Shown here: piece by piece, positions 1 through 18,351 of the stretch | Layout of the letters: each line of letters starts with the position of its first letter | Position numbering within the stretch: position 1 is the stretch's first letter | Source: Botryococcus braunii | Lineage: Eukaryota; Chlorophyta; Trebouxiophyceae | Reading direction: 5' to 3' | DNA: 62,500 bases | Assembly (NCBI GenBank): GCA_002005505.1 | Contig: KV908338.1 | Span: forward strand, 552,943 to 615,442 | Made by a program: the position numbers and the translations under genes | The notes under the pieces: model-generated | Seen by the model: the letters and a program-made list of their open reading frames with translations, nothing else | Told to the model about the DNA's origin: nothing | The model's database searches: none

Positions 1-1390
1 CGCACGCACACACACACACACACACGCACGCAAGCACGCACACACGCACATGTGTGTGTGTGTGTGCACGCACTGGCACTTGATCAGGGTACAGCTGTTA
101 ACCGGGTGAGCACACACACACACACACACACACACGCGCTCGCGCGCGCGCGCGCGTGCGGTCAAGGACTGGCAGGGTACAGCTGTGGTGGCTGTACTGC
201 ATGGAGAGCGCTTTCTTTCCGGGCTGTCAATGAAGGCTGTTCCAACCACACTGCAGCAGCAGTACCGAGTGGGATGGGTGTCCTGTACATGTGCAGTTGA
301 GCTTATTTTTTTGGAAGAGCCCCTGAGTGGTGAGGTGGGTCGGGCTGATTACAGGGAGGAGCAGAGTAGCGCCAGCTCCACGGTGACCACCCGCATGTCT
401 CGCCTGCTGCTAGTGACCGTACCAGGGGATTGCCGCTCTTTCAGGCGGGCCTCGGGGTTCCCGAGTGTCTCACAGGAGGGTCCGCTCGTGGTGCCTGTGG
501 CCAGGCGGTTTCTTGAGGTCTGTTTTGCAAGACGGCCCCACCCCTTCGCTTTCTCACCCTCCGCTCTGTGTTGTTATGCTCCTCCGCGACCCAGTGCGTT
601 CAAGCTCGTCTCCCGTACATTTCGCTGTATCGAATCCTATGGCAGCATTCTTGGCAAATGCGCCTGTTCAGGTAAGGTACGCCTGGCTGTAGCTCTTCAT
701 GGTGGACGGCACTGTCTTTCGGTCCGTGCAGGACAAACTCCATCGCCCCAGGCTTTGCTTAGCGTGAGCGATGAACAAACATCCCGTGTGCCGCCCCCCC
801 CCCCATCGCGTGTGGCGAAGAGTGGTGTCGAGGGGCTTCCTTCCCCTTCTGCTGGAATCATCTCCAGGAGGTCGCCCTACCGGTGGATCTGGCTGGCCCT
901 GCGTCTTGCCAAGCGATGTCCCTTGTGTAAGACGGCCTCGAAACTGGCCACAGTTTGGGGATCTTGTAGCTATTCTTTTGTAGGTGCGGGGTCAAGCAGC
1001 CAGTCCAACCGAAGGATCTCCGTTTCATAACCCTAAAGCTGGGCTTGCGTGACCCTGCAGGCCGACTCAAGAGCCCAGTGGCAGCATCCCAGTTCTGTGC
1101 ACAGTTTCTGCACTGATAGGACACAACTGGAGACCCTGCTTCGCAGACATGAGAAGCATGACAGGAGGATCCTTGATTTGAGCTTTTGGGCCTGTACGCA
1201 GGCGTGGCCGAGAGGCTTGACGTATTTTCTGCCTCGGGGGGAGGGGGTGGGAGGGTAGCGACTTCCTTTAACCCGGGGGGGGGGGGGTAGACGCTTGTAA
1301 GAAACGCTGGTTTACAGGAGTACGTGTTCCCCACCCCCCTCTGTCTCTCCCCCTCCCCTCCCCCCCCTCTGTCTCTCCCCCTCCCCTCCC

Positions 1391-1456
<66 letters not shown>

Positions 1457-1488
1457 CTCTCTCTCTCTCCTTTGGTGGGTCATCTCAG
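1..1488. other. Upstream part of the INO80 locus, exons not resolved
   Basis: The first 170 bases are (AC)n and (GC)n simple repeat. Between 180 and 1380 there are open frames on both strands, but none gives a protein I recognise. A good donor (CAG followed by GTAAGG at 673) and several plausible acceptors (for example ending at 731 and near 1060) suggest that further INO80 exons lie here. I could not align any of them to the family, so none is called. A (CT)n tract at about 1401-1471 lies just before the first exon I can assign. Confidence 0.4.
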
Positions 1489-4163
<2,675 letters not shown>

Positions 4164-4992
4164 GTCGCATCTCAGATGGCACCCCTTGCTTCCCTGGCCA
4201 AGGAACTGATGAGGAGATTTCTTGATTAATTGGACTGGAAAATTTTGCGGTCATCGGACTGGCCCCCAGGATAAAAATATGCGTCAGTTCGCATGGAGCT
4301 TCGAGGGCAAAACTGTGGGGGACGTCCAGATGGCCTTTTGCAGCTGTGGTGTACAGAGCATCACAACAAGGGAGACGTATGTGTATTACAGGGGGATGTA
4401 CGAAAAGAGCGCATTTAGGATTCTGACTGCATTTAGACCGCTTTTGCCTTGCAAACTGACAGAGAGGGTGTCAAAGCTCTCAGCTGGAGACAGACAGAGA
4501 GTCAAAACTCCCGGCTGGAGATGAAGTAACCCCTGGTTGCTCCCCGTCCCCCTGGTTGAAGCGCTCTCGAGGAACCGCAGCAGCTGAGAGATGTGTGTTG
4601 GCTTCACAGCCGTGTCCCACAGCCGAGATGTGTGTGTGGCCCCATCAGCTGTCGGAAGATGTGTGTAGGACTCCAGTCCCGGCACCCGCCCCCCCCCCCC
4701 CCGGGGCATATGGGCTGCCCGCGCTGTCCGAGGCGGGAGTGAGAGGGAGTGGACGGAAATGGAAGTGACTGGGCCTGACGGGGACTAGCTGGGGGAAAAG
4801 TTTCTTGTTGCAGAGCACCCCAGCAGGAACTACTGGCTCCATATCTTCACACATACTTTGCATGTTTGTAGGTGTGGGTCCCTGATGGATCCATCTTTCC
4901 CTCTTAGGATGCTTTGATCCTTGGATGCTCTATATGCCCAGCCTGTTTATGTCCAGCCATATGTTCAGCCTCTGTATGTCCATGGTGCGGGC

Positions 4993-5073
<81 letters not shown>

Positions 5074-5213
5074 GCGTCGATTAGTGCTTATATCATATTT
5101 CTTGTGTCTGTGTAGTGGGGGGGGGGGAGTGTTTGGGACAACCACCCCGTCAGTCGTTGATGCACATTGGGGATGTTAGGCGCTCCCTGATGTCAAATTG
5201 GCGAACCATGAAC
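4164..5213. other. INO80 3' flank with (GT)n microsatellite
   Basis: No gene recognised. A pure (GT)n array covers about 4995-5068, and a poly-C tract lies at about 4686-4702. The 3' UTR of INO80 should lie at the start of this stretch, but no clear polyadenylation signal was picked out. Confidence 0.6.
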
Positions 5214-5316
5214 ATGACATACTGTTTTGTGCATAGTGCTGAGATTGCACGTTTGCGCAGGCTTGATTTATTGTTTTGTATTTGTCTGTGCAACGTCAAC
5301 GGTATCATATGAAAAT
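5214..5316 (+). repeat. Dispersed repeat, about 100 bp, second copy at 19521-19620
   Basis: The segment is closely similar to 19521-19620, with the same order of blocks: ATGACATACTGTTTTGTGC, GCACGTTTGC, TTTGTCTGTGC and ACGTCAACGGTATCATATGA. There are a few substitutions and small indels. The second copy directly follows the stop codon of a Cys-rich ORF, so the element may be a 3'-UTR piece that has moved or been duplicated. Confidence 0.8.
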
Positions 5317-5489
5317 ATGGTATCGGCGACTAGCATATGACACCAATTGACGTCGCTGTAAGTTGTTACGCCTGTAGTGGATGATGGGCCTCGCAGCTTT
5401 TGCCACTTGAAGTATCAAGAACTGCAATCCAAAGGATTAGAGGAAAACGGTCCTTGTTTGTGAATTCAGTTCGCTGGGTTTACATCTCG

Positions 5490-5705
5490 TCACCCATGGG
5501 AGTGTGGGTCGTCTGCTCCACACAGTTCGCACCCTGCCTCTGGTGCAGCCCCTGTCTCTGACGCAGGTTCGAACAAGTCACAGATATCAGAGAACCGATG
5601 GATTCTTAACATTTTAGCGAGGACCTCTGAAACAAGGGCCGTGGGCTCCGTGACGTCGCAAAGTAAATCAATTTTGGTCAATTGCTTCCTCCTTCGTTTT
5701 GCCAT
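5490..5705 (-). CDS. Small ORF, unknown function
   Basis: A 71-codon frame starts MAKRRRKQLTKIDLLCDVTE and ends CELCGADDPHSHG. A longer in-frame extension reaches 5849. The composition is balanced and free of simple repeats, unlike most frames in this window, with a basic N-terminus and an acidic, Cys/His-containing C-terminus. I do not recognise a family and see no neighbouring exon. It could be a terminal exon of an unseen gene or a chance frame. Confidence 0.25.
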   Translation of the reverse strand: MAKRRRKQLTKIDLLCDVTEPTALVSEVLAKMLRIHRFSDICDLFEPASETGAAPEAGCELCGADDPHSHG

Positions 5706-6882
5706 CTCTGAGAATGGCATGGATGTTTCCTTCTTGTAACATGGTACAATTGTGAACGAAGGCAGGGCGTTCCCGCTGGAGGCGTGTCCCTGAGATGAGC
5801 CACGCTCGTATGTGAAATACTGTAACGCGGTTCGGCTCAACAGAGGCACTTGCCCAGCAATTAGTGTTTAGACTGCTGGCGTGGCATTCCAAGGCGTTTC
5901 ACAAGTGCGGTTCCTGGCATGTGACGCAGGGCGGCGCTATGGCGAAGGCCACATTACACATGCACGCATGCATATTGTGGTAGTATAGGTAGCTACGTTT
6001 TTCAGGGCGTCTGGGAGGGTGCCCTTTAAGGTGTCCGTTATGCACTGTCCGTCATACTCTTTTGTCGAAGCTTATATTGCGGTGCGTGGCATTGTGGCTG
6101 TGGTATGACGGCTGCAGTGTTATGGTGCTGGTTCTATAAGAGGCATGCATACCAGGTCCATAAGGCCAATGGTTGCTTGTCTACTTACAGACTGAAGTGT
6201 ATAGCCCGGCCGGGGGGGGGGGGGCAAGCTGATGGGGAGAGATGTTCAACAGTTCACCGAGTTTTTTGGGGGAGGGTAGAGGGTAAAGCGGGGGTGGGAG
6301 AAGGGGGGGGAGAGCGGGAGAGGCCGGAAGGTCAAGGTAGAGGGAGATTCGCGAAGCTTGTTGCCGCGCTTTTCAGAAGCGTGCAGTGAAGAAGCAGCCA
6401 GACATGTTTAAAGAGAGCTGTCTGCCTCAGAACCCGGATTTTGCAACGACAAGATATTTGGGGCATTTTGTTTGTGGCCCCGTGCGGAAAGAAGTGGACT
6501 GGAACATATGAGATCCAGTGCGGTCTGCACAGTTGCGCAATGAAGCCTTGTTTCTCGCTGGCATCGATGCTCGAGAAAGATCGATGTGGAGTGGCGTAGA
6601 AGAGTCTTAGGAGTACGAGGACAGAGGTCTCTGTCCTCGGATTTCTTGCGAAGGGCCTGGGAAGATCTCCACATTGACTCATGAAGTACATAAGGGCCCC
6701 ACGCGGGGTGCACGTGCTCCTTTGTACATAGGTATTTTGAAAGCAGAATCGGTCCCTCTCAAACTTGGACGGCTTGCATTTGCCTCACAGGATGAAGCAG
6801 GAAAATGGAGAGCTTGAAGAAGGCGTTGTGAATTCACGAAGCTGAGGGGGATGTACTCGTTTGTAGTATAGGACCTCGCTGG

Positions 6883-6902
6883 GTACCGCTTGCAAGCGGT
6901 AC
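6883..6902. repeat. Perfect 20-bp palindrome
   Basis: GTACCGCTTGCAAGCGGTAC equals its own reverse complement. It stands alone, with no spacer and no extended arms. Confidence 0.9.
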
Positions 6903-7790
6903 AATTGGTATCGCTGCTGCTTTGGAACAAGTGGCGGCAGTGGCCTCGCATATATAGGCTCTGGATTGCCTAGTTACAGACATGTGCAAGTCTAACTAGG
7001 CACATGTGAGCACCGGGCCCCGAGGTACTTGAGCTTTAAAAAGTTTGAGGGACCAAGCACGGTGTTTATGGGTCCATTTAGGCAATCCATACAGGCACCA
7101 AGCTAGGAACCACTGAGTTTCTCAGGCTCAGCCGTTCCAGCTCAGCTCGATGTGGAACAATTGGGTTCGAACGAAACATCTGTAGGCTACAGAGTTCTGT
7201 GGCAGTGTGCAGATTTCATCTGAGCAGGTCATGCTCAGGCACGGGGGGACCCGTGGTGTTTCTGGTGTAATAGTATTACTAATACTTCATGTGAAGGAGC
7301 CCCCGGAAATGGGGAATGCGATTGTCGCCCTGCCACTCCTGGTTATGTACCATCAAACGGAGCAGTGCAGTGTGTCCAGCCAACAGAAGCTGAGTAGACA
7401 GAAGCCCTTTTGACACGTGAACTGAGCACGGACATTGCATTGTGTGCGGCCACGGAGAAGTTTCTTGCCTTACACGGCAAGGGCACAGGAGAGGACAGCA
7501 GGCTGTGACTTGGTGTAATAGGAGTTTGCGAGGGTAGTCTTGTATTCACCTACGGACGTCCATGCAGAGAAGTATACTTATACTTCTCTGACCCCGTGTC
7601 CACCTTCAACGTACCCCTGTAGGCATGGCCATTTAGGGAGTGGTGAAAACTATCTGACCGTTGAGTAGTGAAAACAATCTGTTCGTGGATGTGACGGACC
7701 CGTTCCGGCATCTGTGGACATCAGGGACTGATGCCACATGTTTTTCGCATCCGCTATGAAGTGTTTCATGGATGATGCTCAGGACAGCCT

Positions 7791-7930
<140 letters not shown>

Positions 7931-8117
7931 GCGCGTGCGTGCGTGCGCTTTTGGAGTAGAGAACCCTCTGCCCTGAGCCCGAATCTTCTTGCAGCTCGTA
8001 AGCAGCTGTTTAGGAGTCGCGGCAGTCGCCCCAAGTCCTCTCATCTGTAACGACATGGCACGCTTCCTGATCAGCTGATGGAGAATTGATGTCCATGTTG
8101 CATGCTGCAAAATCCAC

Positions 8118-8312
<195 letters not shown>

Positions 8313-8725
8313 CACTGGAGAAAGGCAGTCAGGAGAAAGGTCAAGTGAATAAACGGATGTGGTTATCGGTAGAGCAAAGTTTGCGCAATTTACAACTATT
8401 CTTTTGACTTAGGGAAACCCGACGCATCAGCACTGCATCAACATAGAATAAAACTAGAGAAGAATTAAAGATAACTATACTTGTGACAAGCACACGGTGC
8501 AGTGATTGTCACGTGTCCAACTTGGGTCGCCCTTCTTCCAATGGGATGGAGAGTCCCTGATAGGCCTCCTAGGGGCTCCCTAGTCGGCGAGAGCTACGGA
8601 CAGGGTGTTCAGCCATCACAACCTACAGGGCAGACCACAGGCACACGCTGTCTTGGCTGTTTGCAAGCGGGTGGCTCTAAAGCATCGACGCAGCGTTCAC
8701 CTGGCAGACACGCGATACTGTCGAC

Positions 8726-10815
8726 TTGGATCAAGTCATGCAGAGGCGCGACCTAGTAGAGAACGACAGCCTCATGTCAGCGGTCTGCAGTACGGAGGAC
8801 AGCTTCTTGCTGGAGCTGGATCTGTACCGTCACACCATGTGGAAGGCCACGCCGGAGTGTTTGGAGGCACTCCTTGAGGCGGGGTGGCTGCTCCGTGTGG
8901 ATCTGCCGGCTCGCCGCCCTGGAGGGTAATGCAGCTTTCCTTGCCCTTGCCGTAAGTTGGGGGTGGCCGTGTGACCTGATGGCATTGAAGATTGCGGCAC
9001 GCTCTTGCAACCTTCTCCTGCTGATGGCTGCCCACTCTGCTGCGCAGGTCCTGAGTGGGACACTCTTCTCCGGCAGGGGAAAGCTTCTTGAGGCTGAATC
9101 TGGGCACATCAGCCGTGCAGTATGGCAGGCTGCATGCGAGGGCCATGCAGCGTGCCTGGGAGCCCTTCTGGGCTGGTTTGGGAAATTGGATTTGAGCCCT
9201 CCACTTGCTGTCTACATCGAGGGACGGGGATACCCGAAGTGCCGTCAGACTTTAGAGAGGTGTGCGGCAGGCATTGACTTCGAGCGGACCGCATATGTTA
9301 CAAATGGGCAATTTGTTTGATGTATTCATCTGTCTGTCTCTGGGTGCATAAGAAGGGTTCTGCATGTGTCTCGGTGCGGAGAAAACGGGGAGAGTGAAGA
9401 GTGTGGGGAATTAGATGTCATTCCTTTGGAATTGTTCACAATAATCAGCATTTAGAAATGTGGGGGGGGGGGGGGGGATTCCCAGAAAAATAGGTTTTTG
9501 AGGGGTCAAACTCGAGGGTGACCAGGCTTGGCAAGTTGACGTTCAACAATCTAATGATGCCGGGAGGGGGGGGGGGGGAGCAGGGCGGGCTGCTTGGATG
9601 TGGAAAGGGCAGTCCATCGCGCACCTGTGGAAGCCCAACTGGAATGCCTGCAGTATCTTCTGGATTTGGACCCGGGTGCGCCAGCCTTTGCTGAAGAGCG
9701 CAGCGTTCTTGGGTGAAGCCAAGCCGGAGGCCCAGGTGGCCTGCTTGGAGTTTCTGCAGCACCGCGGCTGCCAGTGCAGCGCCGATGGCAGAGAGATGGT
9801 TGTGTCTGCAGAAAGTCCCGAGGTTCCGCGGTGCTGCTTTGAGCGGGTGCGGGTCCAGCCCTGGGACAATGCAATGCATTTTGCAGTCACCAGCAACAGT
9901 CTGGCGTGTATGCAGCTGTTGTATGACGCGGGATATGAGCAGCACAGCTCCCGCGACGCTCACCACCAACCAGCCGTGTACGCAATAAATCGCGGAAGAT
10001 TGTTTTCGCCCCATGCTGCCCAAGCAGGCTTGTTGCTTGCAGTCAGTCGGAGCGGCGTGCCCGATGCACCGCTCCTGAATACCGCCCGTGCCATAAGGGG
10101 GAGTGACGACGTGCTGCGGTTTGTCCGAGGGCTGGGCTTTACCATCCAGATAACAAACACAGCAGCCGAGATAGGCAATGCGGGCGCCCTGCGGTACGCA
10201 CTCGAGAACGGGGCTCCTTCGGGTGCCACGACATTTGGGGCCGCGTATGCTGCCAGCTGCCGACCCTCTCAGGTCAATCGTGAGATGTGCCTCGACTGCC
10301 TAGAGTGCCTGAGGTGTCTCCACGAGCATGCCCGCGCAGCCGGCTTTCCAAAAAAGTGAAGGTGGCCTTCAAAAAGAGCCCTTGCCGGCGACGACTGGGA
10401 GGAATCTCCAGGACCGACCCTTGCGGTGCTGCGGTACGTGTGCGAGCACATGGGTCCGGAATGGGCCACCCGATTGCTGCAGATCACGGCCCAAAAACTG
10501 GCAGGCTGGGTTGTGGAAGGTGGAGGATGGAGGAGTGACCGCGTGAATTGGCAGATGATGCTGAACCTGGGGCGGGAAGCTGAAGCAGGGCTGGCGCGCC
10601 CTGCTGGGCGAGTTGGTTACGGTGAGGCGGGAGAGGGCCGCTGCACTGGCGGGAGTCTTCTTCAAGGCGGGGAGGTAGTCAGGGAAGAAGCCATCCCCGG
10701 TTGCTGGCCCTCTGGGGAGCAATGGCTGGGCGTGCCCTCAGACCTGCGGGAGCGCATCGCCTCCCAGGCGCACCTCATCTACTGTGAGGCCCCCTGCCAG
10801 TTGCAAGCTTCTTAG
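8726..10815 (+). pseudogene. Broken ankyrin-like repeat gene
   Basis: Degenerate ankyrin-like repeats of the algal CLE/GHL type run through this stretch: TPECLEALLEAG, HISRAVWQAACEGHAACLGA, EAQLECLQYLLDLDPGAP, VACLEFLQHRGC, NSLACMQLLYDAGY, GNAGALRYALENGAP and AVLRYVCEHMGPEWA. The frame does not stay open. It shifts near 8900, closes at 9318 before a poly-G-containing gap, shifts again near 9700-9713, and has an in-frame TGA at 10357. After that TGA the same frame continues (KRALAGDDWEESPGP...) to 10815. Short introns could explain the gap at 9320-9585, but the other breaks fall inside repeat units and look like decay or sequencing error. Repeats of this kind usually mediate protein binding. 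The start codon is not clear. Confidence 0.7.
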
Positions 10816-11195
10816 CTTCAAGCCGCCGCGCGAGAGGAGATGAGGAGAGGAGACGAGGAGGAGATTATTAATCCGTCTTCGTAGAGACCCATATTGGCCC
10901 GGCTCGGGACCCCCGTGCGGGGGGGGGGGGGGGGAAGGGGTGTCCCCCTCGTTCGGTCCCCTCGTTCCTCGGTCCTTGTCCCCCTCATGTGGTCATGGGT
11001 TTGGATGGACACTGGCATCGTCGTTGGCGGAGGCTGCAGCTTTGTGGCCAGCCCCTTATCTACCTGATGTGATAACAAAGTTTTCACAGACTGCGGTGTG
11101 AAGGTTTTCGGCGGGTGCATGGGTCCGCTCCCCACCACCCCCCTCTCCGTGGGCCGTGGTGAGAGGGGGGGGGGGCGCGGCAGAGGGGGGGAGGG

Positions 11196-11449
<254 letters not shown>

Positions 11450-11750
11450 GGAAATGGATGCTTCTGTTCCAGCACAGCAGAAAGGTTTGATTGTCAAGTA
11501 CTTCGACGCTGAAGAGACTGCCAGACGCAAAAGGTAGGGTTTTCTCTGGATTCTCGCATATAGGGCCACTGCGAAGTTGTGGAGTGGTCATCTGACCCAG
11601 TTGAGGCGCTTCAACCAGTTTGTTTGCTTGAATGAGCTGGAGATTCTATCTGGAAACTTCACCCATTTAGGTCGTGGGGGAAGGTGTACACATGTGCAGC
11701 AACGCTAGCATTTGTGTTCCAACAGCTGCTGGTGAATTTTGGTGGAACTT

Positions 11751-11800
11751 GATCATATTTTGATACACCGCATCATGATGCGGTGTATCACATTATGATC
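11751..11800. repeat. 50-bp near-palindrome with a 30-bp perfect core
   Basis: Positions 11761-11790 are a perfect palindrome (arm TGATACACCGCATCA). The flanks continue the symmetry: GATCATA on the left pairs with TATGATC on the right, with mismatches only between. It could form a long spacer-free cruciform. No open frame surrounds it. Confidence 0.92.
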
Positions 11801-12560
11801 AGTCCGTGAAGTATGGCGCTTCTTTGCAAGGCCTGTGGGTCGGCCCCCCCTGCTGTCTGTGCTGATAGCTACGTGTAGGATTGGCCGAGCCTTGAAGATT
11901 ATTTGGAGCACACCCGGCATGTTGTGAATGGGAGGACCCCCTGTTTGTACCTTACGAATAAGGTGACAGAAGTATTTGTCTTCATATTATGGTGTGCATG
12001 TGTGAGCTGTCATTTCTTGTACAGAATAAACGGCTACTGTCGCCACCATGACCATTCCTTACTGTATGGACATTGCTTTCACATGATTACTGGTTCGTGA
12101 TTCACATATCCAAAAACATTGGTTCTGTGGAATATTCAGGGTTCCATGCCTTTTATGGTGACTTCGAAGTCATCATGCGGTCCGCAACCGGGGACGGATT
12201 TGATCTTTCTTGATGTGTACTTTGTTCGAATCTTTGTTAGAGTCACGCTTGTCACCATAAAGGATAAGGCACGCATGACAGACGGCCGCGTTGAGATGCA
12301 GAAAGTTGATGCACACCGTAGCATCATTGGGAGTTGACCCACATGTGACCCACATGGGAGTTGACCCACCTGCAGGAGCATTATTGGTATGGTGGCGATA
12401 TGAGGAGCTTGTATAGCAGTGCCAGGGGTTAGGGATAAATGGAGGCTGTGTAGATGGGCTATATGGAGTGACTCTAGAGTCCCTGTTGTTTTAGCACGCA
12501 CTTGTTTCTGGTGCTGTGTGGAGCTCTTTTATTGTGCTTTCAAGCTGAGGTTGCCATTGG

Positions 12561-12690
12561 GTGTTATTGCTGCTGCTGCTACTGCTGCTGCTGTTGTTGT
12601 TGTTGTTGTTGTTGTTGTTTCTTGTTGTTGTTGTTGTTGTCGCCGCCGCCGCCGCCGCCGCTGTTGCTGCAGCTGCTGCTGCCCGCGTGC
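12561..12690 (+). repeat. Trinucleotide repeat block (CTG)n/(TTG)n/(CCG)n
   Basis: Runs of TGC, then TTG, then CCG, then CTG. The block is open in several frames (poly-Leu, poly-Ala, poly-Gln and poly-Asn type), so the ORFs across it are not evidence of a gene. Confidence 0.9.
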
Positions 12691-13624
12691 ATGGGCACGT
12701 GAGTGCGTGGGTGCGTGCGTATTTATGTCCGTCCGTCCGTCCATCCCTGTCAATTGTCTGCGCGTTCATGCGCTCCCCCTTAAACGCCCTGTACCTCCTT
12801 GGCCCTATATGGGGTTATCCAGGGCTCAAACATCTAAACATATAATGCAATGGGCTTGTACCCTCCCGCCCCCCCCCCCCCGGGGGCCCCCTGAGGTGGG
12901 TTGACCCAACACCCGGACCCAGATTTGGCAGTCCTGTGATCCAACTCAGATATTGGGTAGGTCGTTTAGTCCCCCTTGGCTACTACGGAAGGGCAGAACA
13001 TGCTCTAGGGCGGGATCCGGATGACTGTGCCGAGGTTGCCTTCTACCGCTTCGTTTGCGGTCTGTTCTGTAACGGAAGAAATAAATCATTCCAGCCACAT
13101 CAAGAGGAATGTTGTGGATTCCATACGTGAGGAGGAAGGGACTGCAAGGGCATTTTAGGTGCCGGGAATCCGCTGGGACCACAGCACCTCGGAATAACAA
13201 AGTCTCAATGGTCGGATTCTCAGGAGGCAGCATCCGTAGAGGGGTTGCAATTGTACTTGCTATCCGACGAGCAAGGCTTCTAGGCTATCTAATGTTGATA
13301 GGACCCAGCCCCTAACCTTGCCCTTGCGTAACCAAATGTGCTTCTCTATTGGCGAAAGGTTCCCATTACTGTAAGAGTTGCATCAGCTTGAATCGGGGCC
13401 GCTGCACACACGTGCTGAAAGGTTGGTGCATCAACCAATGCTGCGGGTGCGAACAGAGCGTCTGTCAGCATTCGTGGGCAAGGGGGTCACATCAGAAATT
13501 GCGATTGCTTGGAAAGATCTTCACAAGCCACCATACTGTGCAGGAAGTTTGCGAAAGCATGGCTCTCCTTTGTTCAAACTGTTGTACATGTGCTCCTACG
13601 TATTTTAAAGAGAACAGACAGCGC

Positions 13625-13686
13625 GACAGGGAGACACCCCCCTCCCTTACCCCCCAACCCCCCCCCTCCCTCCCTCTCTCTCTCTC

Positions 13687-13770
<84 letters not shown>

Positions 13771-13840
13771 CCCCCCCCCTCTCTCCCCCCGCTCTGCCCC
13801 ACCCCCCCTCTCTCTTCCCCTCCCCACCCTTCTTCTCCCC

Positions 13841-13906
<66 letters not shown>

Positions 13907-14082
13907 CTCTCTCTCCCTCTCTCCCTCTCTTACCCCTCTCTCCCCCCCCCCGCTCCGCCCCGCCCCCCTCTCTCTTCCCTCCCCACCCTTCTTCTCCCCC
14001 CCCCCCCCCCCAACCCCTCTCTGAGAACACACCCACCCACCCACCCCCCCCACCCCCCCCCCCACACACACACACACACACG
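13625..14082 (+). repeat. (CT)n, poly-C and (AC)n repeat block before cassette copy A
   Basis: Two (CT)n arrays separated by C-rich runs, then poly-C (14000-14011) and (AC)n. It resembles the intron-1 microsatellite of the PAN-domain genes and is followed by the same sequence that follows the truncated exon 1 of copy B (20428 onward). It may therefore be the remnant of a further cassette copy. Confidence 0.8.
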
Positions 14083-15433
14083 GCATGTATTTGAAACAGA
14101 TGTTTCAGGTGTAGCTTCTTCCGTCTTAGGGACAGTGACGTAAGGCCAGCCCTTCACAACAGAGTTCGTTTTAGTTCGACGGTTCAGAAACTGCACGAGC
14201 TTAACATGGTTTTCTTGCAATCTGAAATGTCCATCTGGTCTATTGACCGATTACATCACACAGCCACTAGGAGATAGCGGCGTATGGCGTCATGTTGCGT
14301 CGTTGCGCATAGGGCCTCTAGGCCCTACCGGTGGGATCACCGGAGGGACTGGTCGGGCCCCCGGACACCTATCGCACCTGGGTCGATCCATATTGCGCTG
14401 TCGGACCCCACCTGGTGCGCTGTGGCCGCGGAAAGGGGGGGGGGGGGGCCAAACTAGCCCTCACCTCTCAAATCAAGCGATCATCCTTGACGATGCATTT
14501 ATCATAGTTAAGCCGTCTAGCTCTGCGCCTGAAAAGGCACTTCACATGCACTAAATCAATTTAAATTTCATTGCACATGGTATATCACGTGTCAGCTGGT
14601 GACCCGATCTTGGTCGGTTTCCAAGGCAGCTGTCCCAGACAACGGGGGTTTGCACAGAAGAATAAGGGAGGTAGGTACCGAACTCTAAGTCAAAACAAAT
14701 AATACTCCACTTCTCTGATCCACGGCTTTGTTCTCAATTCTTTTTGTGGCTCGAAGCAGAGGTTCGTTCTTTCGGCACGACCTTCAACTTCAGAGGCAAT
14801 CCCCGGATCATGATATTTTGGCATAAAACGAGTGACGAGTCCTACATGCATCGAAACCTATAGCCAGTTTGATTGTTGCTGGGCCCTGTTATATTCAGAA
14901 AATTTCATCGAGTATTTGACGGAGTCTTGACAGGAATGGGAAGGCAGAAAACCTTCAGTTTCGACGTTATGAGTGGCAGAGTCCACATCTTCTAGGGCCC
15001 AGAAAATTAATCGATCGAAAAATTCAAAGTTATTTGATTGAAAATTGCCAAGTGTTAGGCTTGGGATTCTTGATACCTTGACATGAAGCACATGCGGCGA
15101 CTGTGCGAGGGAAATCTCTATATTTTCGTCTTGAGCCATACATCCAATCCACACTTGTTAATGTTTTAATTAAATACTTACTAAGTATTTTGCGTCACTT
15201 TTGAGAATTCCTTGTTATTTCACTCAATACGGTTGCCGAAAGATCTTTGTTGTCTGTCCTATCGTTTGGCTTTCAATCATTAGTCGAACACCCGACAGAT
15301 GCAATACAATCAAATTAATGTGGTAATTGTAATTTTCCTACTCCAAGGAGGTCTGGAGAGTCTTGTCTACTAATACAGTTAACGCCGGAACGCAGGGACG
15401 CCAACCGCACGAGTCTAAGAGACGTCTTCCAGC

Positions 15434-18351
<2,918 letters not shown>

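Noticed and set aside
185..1030. 281-codon open frame near the left end
   Set aside because: No recognisable domain and no agreement with INO80. The composition looks random. It may include exon fragments in other frames but is not a gene as it stands.
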